Shown here: in pieces, positions 1 through 12,591 of the stretch | How the letters are laid out: each line of letters begins with the position of its first letter | How positions within the stretch are numbered: position 1 is the stretch's first letter | Source of the DNA: Klebsormidium nitens | Lineage: Eukaryota; Streptophyta; Klebsormidiophyceae; Klebsormidiales; Klebsormidiaceae | Assembly: GCA_000708835.1 (NCBI GenBank) | Contig: DF236955.1 | Coordinates: 1 to 64,000 of the forward strand | Direction of reading: 5' to 3' | DNA length: 64,000 nucleotides | Program-made: the position numbers and the translations under genes | Notes under the pieces: generated by a model | Told to the model about the DNA's origin: nothing | Databases searched by the model: none | Seen by the model: only the letters and a program-made list of their open reading frames with translations

Positions 1-1104
1 CGTCTGATCTCCAATAATCTAACAATTTTGCAAGAATTGGTCGCTAGCGAGCTTTGCGTAGTACCTGTGGGTGTCATGGGAGACTTCCTGTCCTTGCAAC
101 AAGGTGCAGCTACTAAAGATCATAGGGCAACAAAAAAGCGATTGTCGAAGTACGTACTTTGGGATCCGGATGCGGTCGCAGTTCGTTCAGACCATGCTTG
201 TATCTTATGCTAGCGTGTCAGGATCAACATATAAATCACGACCCGTCGCTACCTACGAGTCCTCAGAGTCCTTTTAGCACACAAAGATCTGGCGGAATGG
301 TCAACGTCACTGCCCAGCATGATAATCAGTGGAGACCCCGCGTAGAGAAACCCAAGTTCTGAAATGATGAGCACGACAGTCATATGAATCAAATGTGGGC
401 TGATCGTTGCTGACATACCACGAGATTCGCAGATAGTACTATGGATGTCTCGGAATCCGTTTTCAAACTTTTGAATCTCTGATCCGCTCATGAACATTTG
501 AAGCTATATGAATGGACTGCATGCACATGAACGTGTTCGGAGGAGACGAATCAGCCCCGCTGCATAACGCGTTGCTTCGAGCCTTTTGTCTGACACTCAG
601 ATGCAAGAAAATCAAAACTTCCCTTCTCGACGGTTTCTGCCCAGGTCATCCATGAGACCAAGGTGAATTGAGTTGACAGCAGTGCCTTATCTGCGTTAAG
701 CTGAAGCGACAGGTGTCACACGGTTCTTGATCGATCGGATTCGAGCCCACCTAGCCTACCATGCACCTCATGTTGAATGTCGAGGTCTCAGAGAGCTGCT
801 GTCATCTGGAGCCCAAGTTTCTAGGTTTGTCCGCGCTTTTGCGGAGGGATGCCCAGCAAAACCCCGGACGTACGTACGGACGTAGCCGCCCGATTAGAAT
901 CGAATGGTGGGGGCCACTCTTTTCGAGTCTTTTGCCTCTCTTTCCTCCTCTTGAGAGAGCCATGCACATTCGAAGCGGCATCAGCACAAGAGCCTTCGAC
1001 TCTCAGGAGCCTGCATTGTGGCTACTGAGGGCAACTTTATGCTGCCCGTGACTGTCACCACCTATGTAGCGTCAATAATTCTCTAGCAGCTAGAATGCCC
1101 GAGA
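1..1104. other. No supported gene; upstream region of the first CYSTM-like gene
   Basis: Only short open frames without recognisable motifs or convincing splice partners occur here. Part of it is presumably the promoter and 5' UTR of the gene starting at 1105. An in-frame stop lies just upstream of that start, at 1084-1086. Confidence 0.4.
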
Positions 1105-3541
1105 ATGAGGAGGGTCAAAGAAAAAGCAAAGAGTTCTGACGAGGAAAGCAGCGCCGAAGAGGAGGGGGCCGGAAACGAGGCTGAAGAAGATTTCTCGAGG
1201 AACAGGAAGAAGAAGAGAGATACACCCGAAGGGCCTTCAGAGAAGGGTAATAGACTGAAGAAGAATCCAATCAGCAATGGAGCGAAGCGGGTCAGTAAGG
1301 TGATGGAAAAGTTACTGCCTACGAACAAACAGAAGGAGAAAGAATGCGACGAAGGTACGGCAGACAGGGGCAGCAATGAGGGGACGAAGAAGGATAGCGA
1401 GGGTAAAGGGGAGACAAGTAGAGGCGAGGGGAACACCGAAGGTAGCGAAGGGGATCCGGAGGGAACAAGTCCACAGAGTGGGCAGAATGCAGAGCCTGGT
1501 CAGCATGCACAGCTCCAGCAGCAATGGTACCCGGTTCAACCATACCCGGCCACGTGTATTCATATCTGCTGCCAGCACTTCTCGCCCGGTGAGTGCTCCC
1601 GCTTGCGAAATGCCTATCGGAAAGGCCTCGTCGTCGGCTTCAGTGATGTGTGGTTAGGGAACTATTCTGTGGGCTAGCATTCGGTCTTGCATGCCGCTCG
1701 AATAAGCCTGCGAGAGACGCAAGATTTCTGATTCCGACTGGCTTTTTCTGAACCATACTCCTGGTCCAGCACCGACTTTCCCATTGCACAGTAGATGAAT
1801 TACTGGTCAACAGACTCTGAATTTAGCTTAAAAAACCCTAAATTCCTGGTTGTGTTTACGAACGCGGGTAGTTGAAGTGTTCTTACACGGCCGTACTAGG
1901 GTTCCCAAGAAGAAACTCAACGACATAAAGCGCCGCGCGATCAACCCTTCAGCAAATGAACGCGTTTCGTTTGTGAGCATGTCGCCCTTGGTTTCTGAGT
2001 TACTTCTGGTAATGCCCATCAAAAGATTCACCTTGACCACATTCTTTCCTCCACCTCTTTCTTCGAACTGTCTATTCTGCGCCCTTCTGTGAGAAACCGG
2101 CACCGGAGATTTGAGATGCCCGCCGATTTGCAAGCTCGTTCCGAGACTGTAAGACGAAACAAAACCGGGACCACAGTTTCCAGAGCGCCCCCAAGGCCTT
2201 GGGCCTCTGCCAGTAGCGCCCCGTAGAGAAGAACGCGCCACTGGACTCTTGCTCGCGCGAATCTCCGAGAGCAGGCTTTCTCATCGGCGCTACATTTCCT
2301 GGAGTGTTGACGGACCACCGGTCTTCAATTTCTTCGAGAGGCATAAGAGAGAAGGCGAATATAGAAAGTTGATCAGCCAAAAGCGTCTATGTTGGCTTTA
2401 GTTCGAAGACTTTGTGCCTTCAATCAGTTCTGGCTGCTCGCTGGGCTTCTGCACGAGGGTCATTAATGCGCAGGCACTGTGGCGTGAAAAGAAAGAGCTG
2501 AACGATCGGAAGTTAAGAATGTGCCCGAGCCAGGAAACTTGCCCAGGATCGAAGGACGTAAAGCCCCAGTTCGAACTTGAATAGGCCGTGCCTTGTTTCG
2601 AGAGTCAGCTATCAGTTTAGTGAGTGTTTGCCGAGGATATTGACTAACTGAACGGAAGTATCTTCTCTCATCAGCTGAGCGAAGCTTCTCAATCACTTCT
2701 CTCGTCATTGTTCGCCGTAACGTGAACGACGACTGACCTTCCCCCCCAGCGAATCTTAAAGAGCCCAGAAGACAAGAAAACACGAGCTCGACGCCTTCTC
2801 ATTTCCAGTCTGCATCTCTGACTCCTTGACCAATCACGTGGCAATGAAGGGTTGCCGTCAGTTGTTTGCAGGCCGTCGGATCTCACCGGGCGGCCGAAGA
2901 GAATAAGCTGCCAGACAACGCGCATCGACACGGTTCTATTTTTCCAGCCCCTGAACATTTCCGTATCCCCGTCCGTTTTGGCAGGTCTCTCTCGCCGCCA
3001 GTTAGTCAGTCTGCCCCACGTGCAATACTGTGGTTACATCCTGGTCTTTATTTCTGTCGTGTTTCCCGTTCTCCTCTTTCGTGTATTACGTCCTTCCACT
3101 TTCGTGTATTACGTTCTCTTACAGCTCGACGGAACAGGCCAACCGCTAACATTTTCCCGTTCCGCTTTTGATGCAGGTCACATACTCCCGCAGTGCCAGC
3201 AAAGCGGCCAGCCAAACGAGCGTCCCGCGGCCGCCTGCTTTCTCCCGGGGTACGTTTCCTTGCCGCAGAACGTTCCGCCGAATCAGTGCGGAAACTTCTT
3301 TGGCGGAAACGGAAATGCTCCCTTGCAGCAGATTGCTCAGCCCAATCAGGGCGGGGGTCTCCCCCGAGGGACTGGTCTCGACGCCCCCGCAGTGCACCAC
3401 GTTGTGAAGAAGCTTCCGAAGCTGACGCAGGCGGAGAGGGGCCGGGACTTTTGGAAGTCCTGCCTAGCAGCGATGTGTGTGTGCTGCACCTTAGAGGCGT
3501 GCGGGGGCGGGGTCAGAAAGAACGAGGAGTCGGACGATTAG
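1105..3541 (+). CDS. CYSTM-like protein with a long charged N-terminal extension (2 exons)
   Basis: Proposed CDS: join(1105..1588, 3177..3541), 282 aa. The donor is CCCG|GTGAGT and the acceptor GATGCAG|GTCAC; both are in phase 1 and rejoin as Gly. Residues 1-140 are extremely Lys/Glu/Ser/Gly-rich and look disordered. They are followed by a Q-rich, Trp/Tyr/Pro segment (QQQWYPVQPYP), as found before CYSTM modules. The C-terminus carries a Cys-rich hydrophobic segment (FWKSCLAAMCVCCTLEACGG, about residues 253-273), close to the CYSTM core of the gene at 5033-5740. CYSTM proteins are small tail-anchored membrane proteins linked to stress tolerance in plants and yeast. A 282-aa form is unusual, since the family is usually under 120 aa. 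The intron is long (1588 bp) and another exon could be hidden in it, so the joining is inference. The Cys-rich last exon is the firmest part. Confidence 0.5.
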
Positions 3542-5032
3542 CGGAGGAAGAAAAAGATGGAAGGATACAGATATGGGCGGAATTGGAAAGCACGACGAAG
3601 CTGGAGATTAGCGGAAGAACAGAATAATGGAAAGATACAGACATGGTTTCGGACGAGCGTTTCGAGAAAATTTTCGCATGAGGTGTTCAATGTGAGCGGC
3701 GCGTATCTAAAAGATACCGTCCGGACAGACTATGCACGATTGAGCGGGTATAACTACTCTGAAAGAGAGGGAGAGGATTACTATGTATCCGAAGGGTGAT
3801 GGTCAACCGAGGTACATGATGCATGTAGCTGCGTGGATGTTTTTTCGAAGGAGCGGGCAGGATCGAGGCAATGAACGGTTGTTGTGAATTAGAAACAGCG
3901 CATGTGATCCGATGCATGGGCAAAATCGAAAGTGCTTCGCAATTGGTATTAGACTTCCAGCAATGTTATTTGTGCTCGTGCCCTGATGGGGCCGGGAACA
4001 TTTTTTCTATCGATTCTTGTAAAATGACTGATCAAATTACATGAATTGGCTTGTAAGTTGCATTAATTATCGTCGTAGCGTGCTCATTGCTGTCCTTGCA
4101 TTGAACATATATATCATGCACAACATGCTAAACTAGAGGGTACTCCTACTCAACGTTTTGAGAACGTGTAGCCTGGTTTGTTCGGCGTTTATACATTATT
4201 CGTCAAATAGTCCTTGACAGGAAACATGAAGTTTGTGAAATGTTCTCAGTACATTGTTCTTTCGCAGCCAACTAATTAGTAGTGACGCAACCAGCTCAAT
4301 AGTAGTGACGGAATTTGTGGATGGCTTTTTTCTAATTGCATGTACACAACATTATTTCCAGCGAAAGCATCCAGACAAAGCTCAGCGCGTGTTTGTGAAT
4401 GTGGTTTGTTGCACAGGATGTGTGAAGGTGGACACGTATTTTACAATGGAACGAAACCTTTTTGTCTTTAAAGTAAAGTTTGAGCAGCATATCGAACAGT
4501 AGCTTACCCAGTGGACCATGGTGTATCGAAATTTCAGAGTATCATTATTTTGTCCACGTGTTCAGCAGCAAGTTGCAAATGATGTTTAAATCATTATGAT
4601 TGCGCTGTGAGATATAGTGAATCTGTGAATATGTCATATCTGTTCACTTAAAATATCAATCGAGGTTCAATTGAGGGTTGACTTTGCACAAACATTTCCG
4701 TTGAATGAAGAAGTGATGTTTCTCAACGTTCAGCAGGTTATTTCAAAAGAATGTTCTTACAAAACTTAAGTTTCACACTGAATTTCTAATTTCAATTTCG
4801 GGAGCAATTATGGTACATAATAAACTTCCTGCGTGCGTTAACTATAACCAACCAACAAGGATCAAACAGCCAACCTGTGGCTGACTCCTTTCACTGTAAG
4901 ACAAGCTACTAAATTGTAGCCCCAACAAATTGCAGTAAAATTTAACAACTATTTTGTCTGTGCATGAACAAATCTGCGCGCCCCTGATCTCTGCTTTGGT
5001 AGTTCTCCCAAAACTAGTCTGCTCCAACTGTT
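3542..5032. other. Convergent intergenic region
   Basis: Lies between the 3' ends of two CYSTM genes. The first 250 bp is purine-rich and contains partial internal repeats of a GCGGAAGAA-type motif (about 3541-3625). The rest is AT-richer, with no coding signal I trust. It probably holds the two 3' UTRs. Confidence 0.4.
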
Positions 5033-5740
5033 TTACCCGGCCATCATACAACAGCAGTCCAAGCACTCATCAACGACACAGCAGCAGCACAGTGCCGCCA
5101 GGCAGGCTGTCAGAAAACCACCACCGCCATTTTGGGGGGGTCTCTGTGGCCGACCGCCATAGTACTGTGGCTGACCTCCATATGCAGGGTTCGGGTACGT
5201 CTGACCACCTGCCGGGTAGCCTGCAGCCAACCGATTGAAATCAGAAAGATGAAATGCATGTAAGGTGCATGAATGTGGACTTAGAAATCCACATTCAACC
5301 TGTTCTGAAGCACTCTTTCTGATCGATTCACCACAGTTCTCATGATGGCACCACCTTCTCTGTTGAACACCACAACGATCTGTGCTTGCATGCAACCTTA
5401 CAAACAGACACATGCTGGACACAGTTAGAGTAACTGGCCTCCTTTTCGAAAAAGGTGCAAAAGCCCTTCGCTTCCTGATTCCTGTTCTCGCATAGCCAAG
5501 CACAGGGTTCAGCCATGGTCAATCAACAACCTTCATATAAGGCTATCAACAAACCTTCGTATGAGGCTAGAAAGCTGATTGGAACTGACCTGGTGGAGCG
5601 CCCTGGTTGTAAGCCGGGTAGCCCTGCTGTGGGTATCCGTACTGCTGAGGGTACCCCCCAAATCCCCGCTCCTCAACGACATTCTTGGCCGCACCCTTGC
5701 CCTGTCCTTTGCCCCGGCCTTTGCCCCATCCTTTGCCCAT
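5033..5740 (-). CDS. CYSTM family membrane protein, Gly/Tyr/Pro/Gln-rich (2 exons)
   Basis: CDS: complement(join(5033..5220, 5590..5740)), 112 aa. Donor CCAG|GTCAGT and acceptor GGCTGCAG|GCTAC join in phase 1 to restore a Gly. Residues 1-16 are a Gly/Lys repeat (GKGWGKGRGKGQGKG). Then comes a YPQQ/GYP/YGG-rich linker of about 60 residues. The C-terminus is the CYSTM core, GFLTACLAALCCCCVVDECL followed by DCCC. This is the classic plant CYSTM layout (proline/tyrosine-rich head, Cys-rich tail anchor). The family acts at membranes, often the plasma membrane, in stress responses, and may form heterodimers. The N-terminal basic GKG repeat is unusual. It sits divergently from NMD3 and convergently with the CYSTM-like gene at 1105-3541. 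The family assignment is secure; the biochemical role is not known. Confidence 0.88.
5520..5568. repeat. Tandem repeat, about 24 bp x 2, in the CYSTM intron
   Basis: Two adjacent near-identical copies of an ATCAACAA(A)CCTTC-type unit lie inside the single intron of the CYSTM gene at 5033-5740. They differ by a 1-base indel and a few substitutions. Confidence 0.75.
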
Positions 5741-6636
5741 CTTTCACTTGGAAAAGCTTGCAAATCACTTGCAGAAACAGATATTGCTGCTCAATTGACC
5801 ACTGTGTGTAGCAGAGAGTTGATTTGAAAAGGCAGGTCAATGAAGGAACGAATGAACACTGCTGCCAGTTGCACAGCTTGCTCTTGCTTTTGTTGCTTGA
5901 TCGGATTTCTGCACCTTTGCTACCTAAATACCTTCTCTTCAAGAGATGCTCGAAGCTTGAAGAAGCAGAGGAGTGCTCCACAGACTTTGCGGATAGCGCA
6001 GCTTCAAGGAAGGCGACCTGGCAGGAACTTTTGAGGTGTCCTGATCACAGCCCACGGGGGCGCGGACACGTCTGCTGATCTGAGCTGAGGCGATCTCGAG
6101 CTTGAGCCTTGAGGGAGCCCTCTCCTCCGTTGCATGTGCCGCCAGCAGGCCAGTTTGCGCATGCTTCTTTCTGCAGTTCCTACGTTGAACTGCCGAACTG
6201 GATGTGCCCTGCGCATCTCTCATGGCACTTGGCTGCTCCAAGTGGGTGCCAAGTGGCAAGCGCTGGGTGGCAAAGGATGAGATGTACCGTACAGTGTTCA
6301 CACTGCCAGCTTGAGGAAGAATCAGATCTCGCGGTAGCCTACTGCCCTGGGACAAGTCTGCCGCTTTCTAATTCGCTTCTGGCCCCTTCTAGAACGCCTC
6401 TGGATCACCATCCTGCTGCAGTCTCAGAGGGCAGGAAGCTGGGCCTGTGCAAGCACTCAAGGGCGCCTGTCTTTGGACAAGGAGACGAGGCACAGCATTT
6501 GAGGCGGCGGGCCTGGTACAGAGCACCTTGACTCAGGGTCGGTTTTAAGATTGCCCCGCCCAGTTTGTGTCGCCGTCAGTGATAAGGGGCGTTACAGGGG
6601 TGCTTTGCGACGAGGTGACAATCGTTACCGACGGTA
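5741..6636. promoter_or_regulatory. Divergent intergenic region between CYSTM and NMD3
   Basis: About 900 bp separates two divergent start codons, so it presumably holds both promoters and 5' UTRs. Open frames here (for example 6109-6531) lack motifs and credible splice links. I see no clear TATA box or operator. Confidence 0.4.
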
Positions 6637-9600
6637 ATGGCGGCGGCCATGGAGATGTTCCATGTGCAGCACACGCAGGGGCACGTCCTGTGCTGCCTCT
6701 GCGGCACGTCGATCCCGCCCAACCCGTCCAACATGTGCGTCGCTTGTATACGGACGCAGGTGGACATTACGGAGAGCATTCAGAAGCAGGTGCGCTTTTA
6801 GGGTTTGTTGTTTCCTTGATTGGGTTTCTGGAAGTGTGCAAGGGATGTGTGGCGTTGGCAATCTCGAGGGGTGGGGTTTGTGTAAGTCGGGGATGACGTA
6901 GTATTGAATATGCTTTACGGTGGCTGCTGCTATGATTGGGAGTTTGCCCGGAAGTTCGATTGACTGGTCATTTAGCTGGACTCATGCACACCTGTCATGC
7001 GAGCCTTGAATTGCAATTTGGCTGATTCGTCAGACTGCCTGGCTGGCGCGGTTGCTTTTACAAACTGCACAAAGGTGACCAGCAATTTTTTGGTTCCTCA
7101 GCAATTTCTGGTGACCAACATTTTTGTGCCGGCTAGCTGTATCCATCTGTAGGTGCTTTTGCAGCATTTCAATCATCTAAGATGCATACCACCCTTCATC
7201 GCACTCCTCCAGACTGCCTCCAATGAACAATCAAGGCTTTACTTCTTTCTAAGCTTGATGTACCGCAATCCGCGGTCCGCAATTGCAAGCGCCCTCCGGA
7301 ATCTGCTTCAGTTGGTCTGGCTCAAGCTCTGGCCCAAACCTTTGACAAAAACCACGAAGATTCTAGGGTTTTGACGGTTCTTGCTACTTGCCCTCCTATT
7401 CTCAAGTTTTTTCTCCTTTTCTATTGGAGCTCGCCCACTGCGTCAGCTTGAGCTCGTGATCCACTTAAAAGCATTGATTAAGGCCTGATCTGCAAGGAGT
7501 GGCGGATGGTGGCTGCCCTCCTGCTTTTCAAATTCCTGATTCTAGTTAGTTTTAACCCTCATCTGGAAGAATCACCATGTTTTTGCAGCTTCATTTGAAA
7601 GAATCACCGTGCTTTGCAGCTTCATTTGGAAGAGTCTCCGTTTTTTTGCAGCTTAGCGCTTGCGTTTGTATGGAGTGCAAGCGGCGCGCGTTCACTTTTG
7701 TGACCTTTAGGCTCTGCAGTCTTGGTATTCTGCGACCCTCCCTCTTTGATGTCAAGTTGAATTAATGATCACTTATGAAAGCGACACTTTCTATTCTTAC
7801 GCAGGTCACGGTCTTGTTCTGTAAGGAGTGCGAGCGCTGGCTGCAGCCCCCCAAGAACTGGACACGCGCCAAGCTCGAGTCAAAAGAGCTGCTCACCTTC
7901 TGCATCAAGCGCGTGCGGAACCTGAACAAGGTTAAGCTAATCGACGCCGGGTTTATCTGGACCGAGCCGCATTCGAAGCGGCTGAAGCTCAAGCTGACGA
8001 TTCAGAAGGAGGTGTTCAATGGGGCGATCTTGCAGCAGACGTTTGTGGTGGAGTTTGTCGTGGAGGTGAGTTGGGCTAACCTCGGTCGAGGCTCTGATCA
8101 AGGCCGGTCAAGGTTGTGGTTCCCGTTAAGGCTGTGGTTACGTTTTTGGGTTTCGCTTCTGTGTTTTTGTGAAGCTTCTTGAGGACAGTGTGTGTAACCG
8201 GCAATCTCGCCCAAAATGGTGGCCGGACAGTTCTGGTGGAGATGAATCGCCTCAATCTGTTGTCGCATGGTTCAGTCAGTTTTTGGCGGCGTTTCTGGTT
8301 GGGCAGATATTATGGAGGTATAAGCTTTTAGAGGTTGAAAAGCAAAAGGCTGACAACCGACTCACCGGGGCACTTTCCCAAAGGAAGGATTTCGAACGCA
8401 GACGAGATTAGATTGCAGAAAGGTGTCAACTAGTAACAGTACCACATGTCAGAAGACGACATTTTTCGTCAATCCACCCGTGTGTTAGAAACCCGTGTGT
8501 TTTCTAGGGGGGCACAGGCTGGTTTGAACTTTTTCACTGCAGTGCTTAAGGCCGTTCCAAGGAAGTCCGGGTCATTTTGTACTCACAAGGTTAATCGACG
8601 TCTGTTGAGAGATGGGGCAGTATGGGATAACCAGCATCAGCAGACGCATGGTCGCCTGGCATGGATCACAGCATTGCTTAATGCCGCAGATCAGTTCCCG
8701 CTTTGGTCAAATTCCGCTTTGGCAGAGCCTTTTCTCTCCTCCCAAGTTTGAAACGTGTTCGTATCGGACGCTGTAACACCGATTCGCGGCTTTGCAGGAC
8801 CACATGTGCGACAGCTGTTCGCGTGCTGCCGCCAACCCGGACCAGTGGATCGCTAAAGTGCAGCTACGGCAAAAAGTGGATCACAAGCGCACCTTCTTCT
8901 TCCTGGAGCAGCTGATTCTCAAGCACGGCGCGGACTCCAATACGATCAATATCAAGCAGGTAGGTTACGGAGTGATTATAGCAAAGAAGTTGCAAGTTAT
9001 GTACATTGTTGTCCAGGATTTGGATTGTTTGATAGTTTTACGTTGGGGCTCACTTTACTCTTGAGAGAACACCGGTCCCTGTCGGCGCCAGTCGAGCGTG
9101 TCCTGGTAGCGGCCGGGCCGTTGCGTGGGCTCCTCTGGCTGCAGGCTACGGGCTTTTGCACCCTTCCCTTTTTCGTGTCCTTTCTGCTTCCCATCGTTTT
9201 CGTATCTCAAGAGGAAAACGTCACGAGGCGGACCCGAATCCGTTCCCCATAAGCTTCGCGGGGCAAGTCAAATCCTTTTATGGTTTAGCTTCCAGGCCCT
9301 TCGATCGACTCTCGTTGATGCTTAGAAGCATTGCTATTGGCATTTGCAAGTCGTATGTTTTGCGTAGTATCTCCGGGTCGTGGCTTTCGTCATTCAAATT
9401 CATTTCAGCCGCTCATTGGCGAGCTCCCGACTTCACACAACGAGCTCGTATACAAGTCCAGCGGATTGGAAAGTCGATCTGACATCCGTTTCTTGCGGGC
9501 CCTTGCAGATCCACGACGGGGTCGACTTCTACTACTCCAACCGCAGCCATGCGCTCAAGTTCGTTGACTTCCTCAACTCCGTGGTCCCCATCAAGCAGCG

Positions 9601-11172
9601 CGCCGACAAACAACTCGTTTCCCACGACTCCCACTCCATGACCTACAACTACCGCTTCACGTTCAGCGTCGAAATCGTTCCCGTCTGCAAAGACGACCTG
9701 ATCCTGCTCCCGCAAAAAGTGGCCAACGCGCTCGGGAACGTCGGGCCGCTCGTGGTTTGCACGCGGGTTAGCAACACCGTGCAGCTGCTCGACCCGCTAA
9801 CCCTGCGGTTAGTGTACCAGGACGCGAACCAGTACTGGCGCGCGCCGTACCGCCCGCTTATCGTAAGCAAGCAGCTGGTCGAATACGTTGTGCTCGACAT
9901 CGAGCCGGTCGCGGGCGGCCACAGCGCGACAGGTGGCAGCGGGAAGGAGCGGTACGCGCTCGCGGACGCGACGGTCGCGCGGACGTCAGACTTTGGGAAG
10001 AATGACGTCATCTTCCAGTGCCGGACGCACCTGGGACATCTACTGCAGGCGGGGGATCTGGCGCTCGGGTACGATTGCTATGCGGCGAACACGAACGCGG
10101 ATTCGGAGTTGGAAAAGTTCAAGGGGTTCCAGCTTCCGGACGTGGTGCTGATCAAGAAGAGCTACGAGGAGAAGCGGCGGAAGCGGCGCGGGCGCGGGCG
10201 CGCGTGGAAGCTGCGGCAGCTGCCCATGGAGGTGGAGGCGACCACCAAGGTGAGTGTTGTGTGTTTCTCGGTCGCCTCTAGTTCCTGAAAAGGAATTGAA
10301 AGGACGATTCGGCTGAAGTTGTCGAGAGGGGATGATGGCATATCCCCCGGCAATATATGTAGCTTGGACTTCGAGAGCCGAAGTATGGCGGATGCCTTTT
10401 CGTGATCCATTTCCGTCCATTGATTGTTGACCTCCGGCTTTGCGACTACCTTCGTCTATGATGGCAACTATTCGTGGCGGATGCCTTTCAAGAGTTTCCA
10501 AGCTGCTCCGCACCAAACTTGCCTCGCTTTTCTAAAAGCCGGATCTGATTGTGAGCTGTCTTGAGAGCCCGCATCTATTGCTCACATGAGTCGAACATAA
10601 GCTCCACTTCTTTGTTGCGGGCTTGACTTCCAAGCCCTTATATTCAGTTGTGCTTCTATGCCCAGTGGTACCCGAACACCTCGTATTCAATCTGGACAAT
10701 TGCGGAGAGTCAACGCGTTTCTTTTCTCTTGATTCAATGACCGGGGCCAAGTAAGACATAGTCTCGCTAGCCGGACGCTTGAGTCCAGGACGTTTTCTAT
10801 CTACACGATGACAACATGTGCGTCGACTGCAAGCGCTTGCTGCCACTTTCGCTTCCCACGCCGTGAGCAGCGCCAATTAAGAGAACAGCATCGAAAAGAA
10901 ACAGAGCCTAAACCCGAATCGTTTTCCTCCTGCAGGACGACGACAAGGCGCGCGTCGACTACGAGCGCTTCTTGGAGGAGCTTGAGGAAGACCCGGAGAT
11001 GCGCGCCAAGGTGGCGCTCTACAAGGACCCGACGTACGTGGCGCGGCCGCGCGACGAGGACACGATGACGGAGACCGACGGGGAGGAGCCGCCGCAGGTG
11101 CCGCTGGAGGAGTTGCTGGATGAGCTGACGCTGGAGGAACATGCGGACGAGGATGAGGAGATGGAGGGATAG
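6637..11172 (+). CDS. NMD3: 60S ribosomal export protein NMD3 (5 exons)
   Basis: CDS: join(6637..6789, 7805..8065, 8798..8959, 9509..10249, 10936..11172), 517 aa, the usual plant NMD3 length. All four introns are phase 0 GT-AG. NMD3 is the adaptor that loads the CRM1/XPO1 exportin onto pre-60S subunits and is released in the cytoplasm. The N-terminal zinc-binding Cys pairs are intact: C19xxC22, C34xxC37, C57xxC60 and C142xxC145. Exon 3 encodes the conserved ANPDQW and RTFFFLEQLILKHG segments. Exon 4 holds FVDF, KQLVSHD, YNYRFTFSVEI and QYWR. The C-terminus is acidic (PLEELLDELTLEEH), the position of the leucine-rich nuclear export signal in this family. The start at 6637 fits the family N-terminus. 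The 3' end has a decayed tandem copy downstream. Confidence 0.96.
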
Positions 11173-12591
11173 CTTATTGGGGTGTATGGATAGGCGATGG
11201 GGTGGGCGGTAAGAGAAGGCGATGAGTTTGGTGAGCGGGCGCTGGAAGGAGCTGAAGGACGAGCTGACGCTGGAGGAACACGAGGACGAGGACGAGCAAA
11301 TGGAGGGATAGCTTAGGGGGAGTGTGGATTGGCGATAGAGAAGAGAAGCAGGCGACGATAGGGGAGAGGGATAGGCGATTGGGCGGAGTGGTGGCGACGG
11401 GAAGGAGTTGGGGTCCACCTGTGGAGCTCAAGGGTCCTTTGGACACGGACTGGGCAACAAGGATTAGGAAGGTGAAGCGGGGTTGGAACTAGCTCACGGA
11501 GAGAGAATAGACGGTACCGCGATAGATGGGATGGAGGCATCGACAAGCAGCGGCATGTCAGATGTGACGGGCTGTGGGGAAGTTAAGGGGAGGGGGGGGC
11601 GAGTCAAGTGACGGGGCTCTTGGAAAGTTCATGAGTGCGCGTGGTCGGGTTCCGGAGGGGCTTCTCATGGATTGTGAAACGTTCAAGTGAGCAAAGTAGA
11701 CGAGTAGAACAAGCTTTTAGGTTGGTGGAAGTGCACATTTTACGAGTTAACAAAGTAGATTACCATCATGGATAATGTGGATGCTGTCCGATGGAAAAGA
11801 GACCTTCGTCAATGTACAGCTGGAAATCTACAATTCTGCATGCTCATTGGAAGTTTGGAAACGGGCGAATGCAGATGCTGCTGATTGGTTGTTGGGCTGC
11901 GAATGGCCGGGCAACCCTGGTTTGGGTCGATGTTGACATCAAATCGAACTTGCAAACTGCAGATCTAAAAGTTAGGTGATTGACGCTTCGAGGGCCCTTT
12001 TCAGGAATGCAGGCGATCTGCCAACGCATGCAGTGGCATCGTCGACTGCATGGCCTCACGTGTTGATCGGGACGCTATGACAAATGTCTCATGACCAGAC
12101 GAGCCATGCCCTCTGGATAGACTTTACCCAATATGTTGCATGTGAGGGTATCATGCGTAATTCTAGCCCATGCAGTCATATACGTTCACTTTAAGCTTCG
12201 ATCAATCACATTTGTGTGCCATGAAGTGCCTATGGCCTACTTAGCTGTAGGGATATGAAAAGAGACCATCACGTTGAACAGCAGCTACTGCTTCTGCTCA
12301 TGCCATATGTCGATGATGCCTAGAATTGACTATAATTAACTCACGTACTTGCCCAGCGCAACCTAGGTGTCGATCCTGAGAAAGCATGGGGGCCGCCAAC
12401 TAGTTTGTCATCATGTCAGACATTTCATGGAAAAAGCGAAAGATGCACGGATCCTCGAACACACATCACAACATCCGGCTTTCTATGTTCATGATGCTCT
12501 CGTCTTGATACGGAACGTACCGATGCATGTCAACTTGATGAAATGGATACTGCGCAGTCAAGGATGCCAATTTTACAGGATTACACCGTCT
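11173..12591. other. Convergent intergenic region NMD3 / RPL17
   Basis: Contains the NMD3 tail duplication (11243-11322) and G-rich imperfect repeats to about 11680. Beyond that I find no gene. It should hold the 3' UTRs of NMD3 (+) and RPL17 (-). Confidence 0.45.
11243..11322 (+). repeat. Decayed tandem copy of the NMD3 3' end
   Basis: The last roughly 60 coding bases of NMD3 plus its stop and following CTTA (11112-11176) recur at 11251-11315, offset by 139 bp. The shared core includes GAGCTGACGCTGGAGGAACA and TGGAGGGATAG. The copy is outside the open frame because the true stop at 11170 precedes it. A looser GGCGAT-containing purine-rich repeat continues to about 11400. Confidence 0.85.

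Noticed and set aside
2852-3176. Open frame upstream of the Cys-rich exon of the first CYSTM-like gene, as a possible true N-terminus
   Set aside because: The sequence before GATGCAG is pyrimidine-rich and intron-like. Its translation has no CYSTM-type head, whereas the 1588-3177 splice gives a Gln/Tyr/Pro segment in the correct phase.
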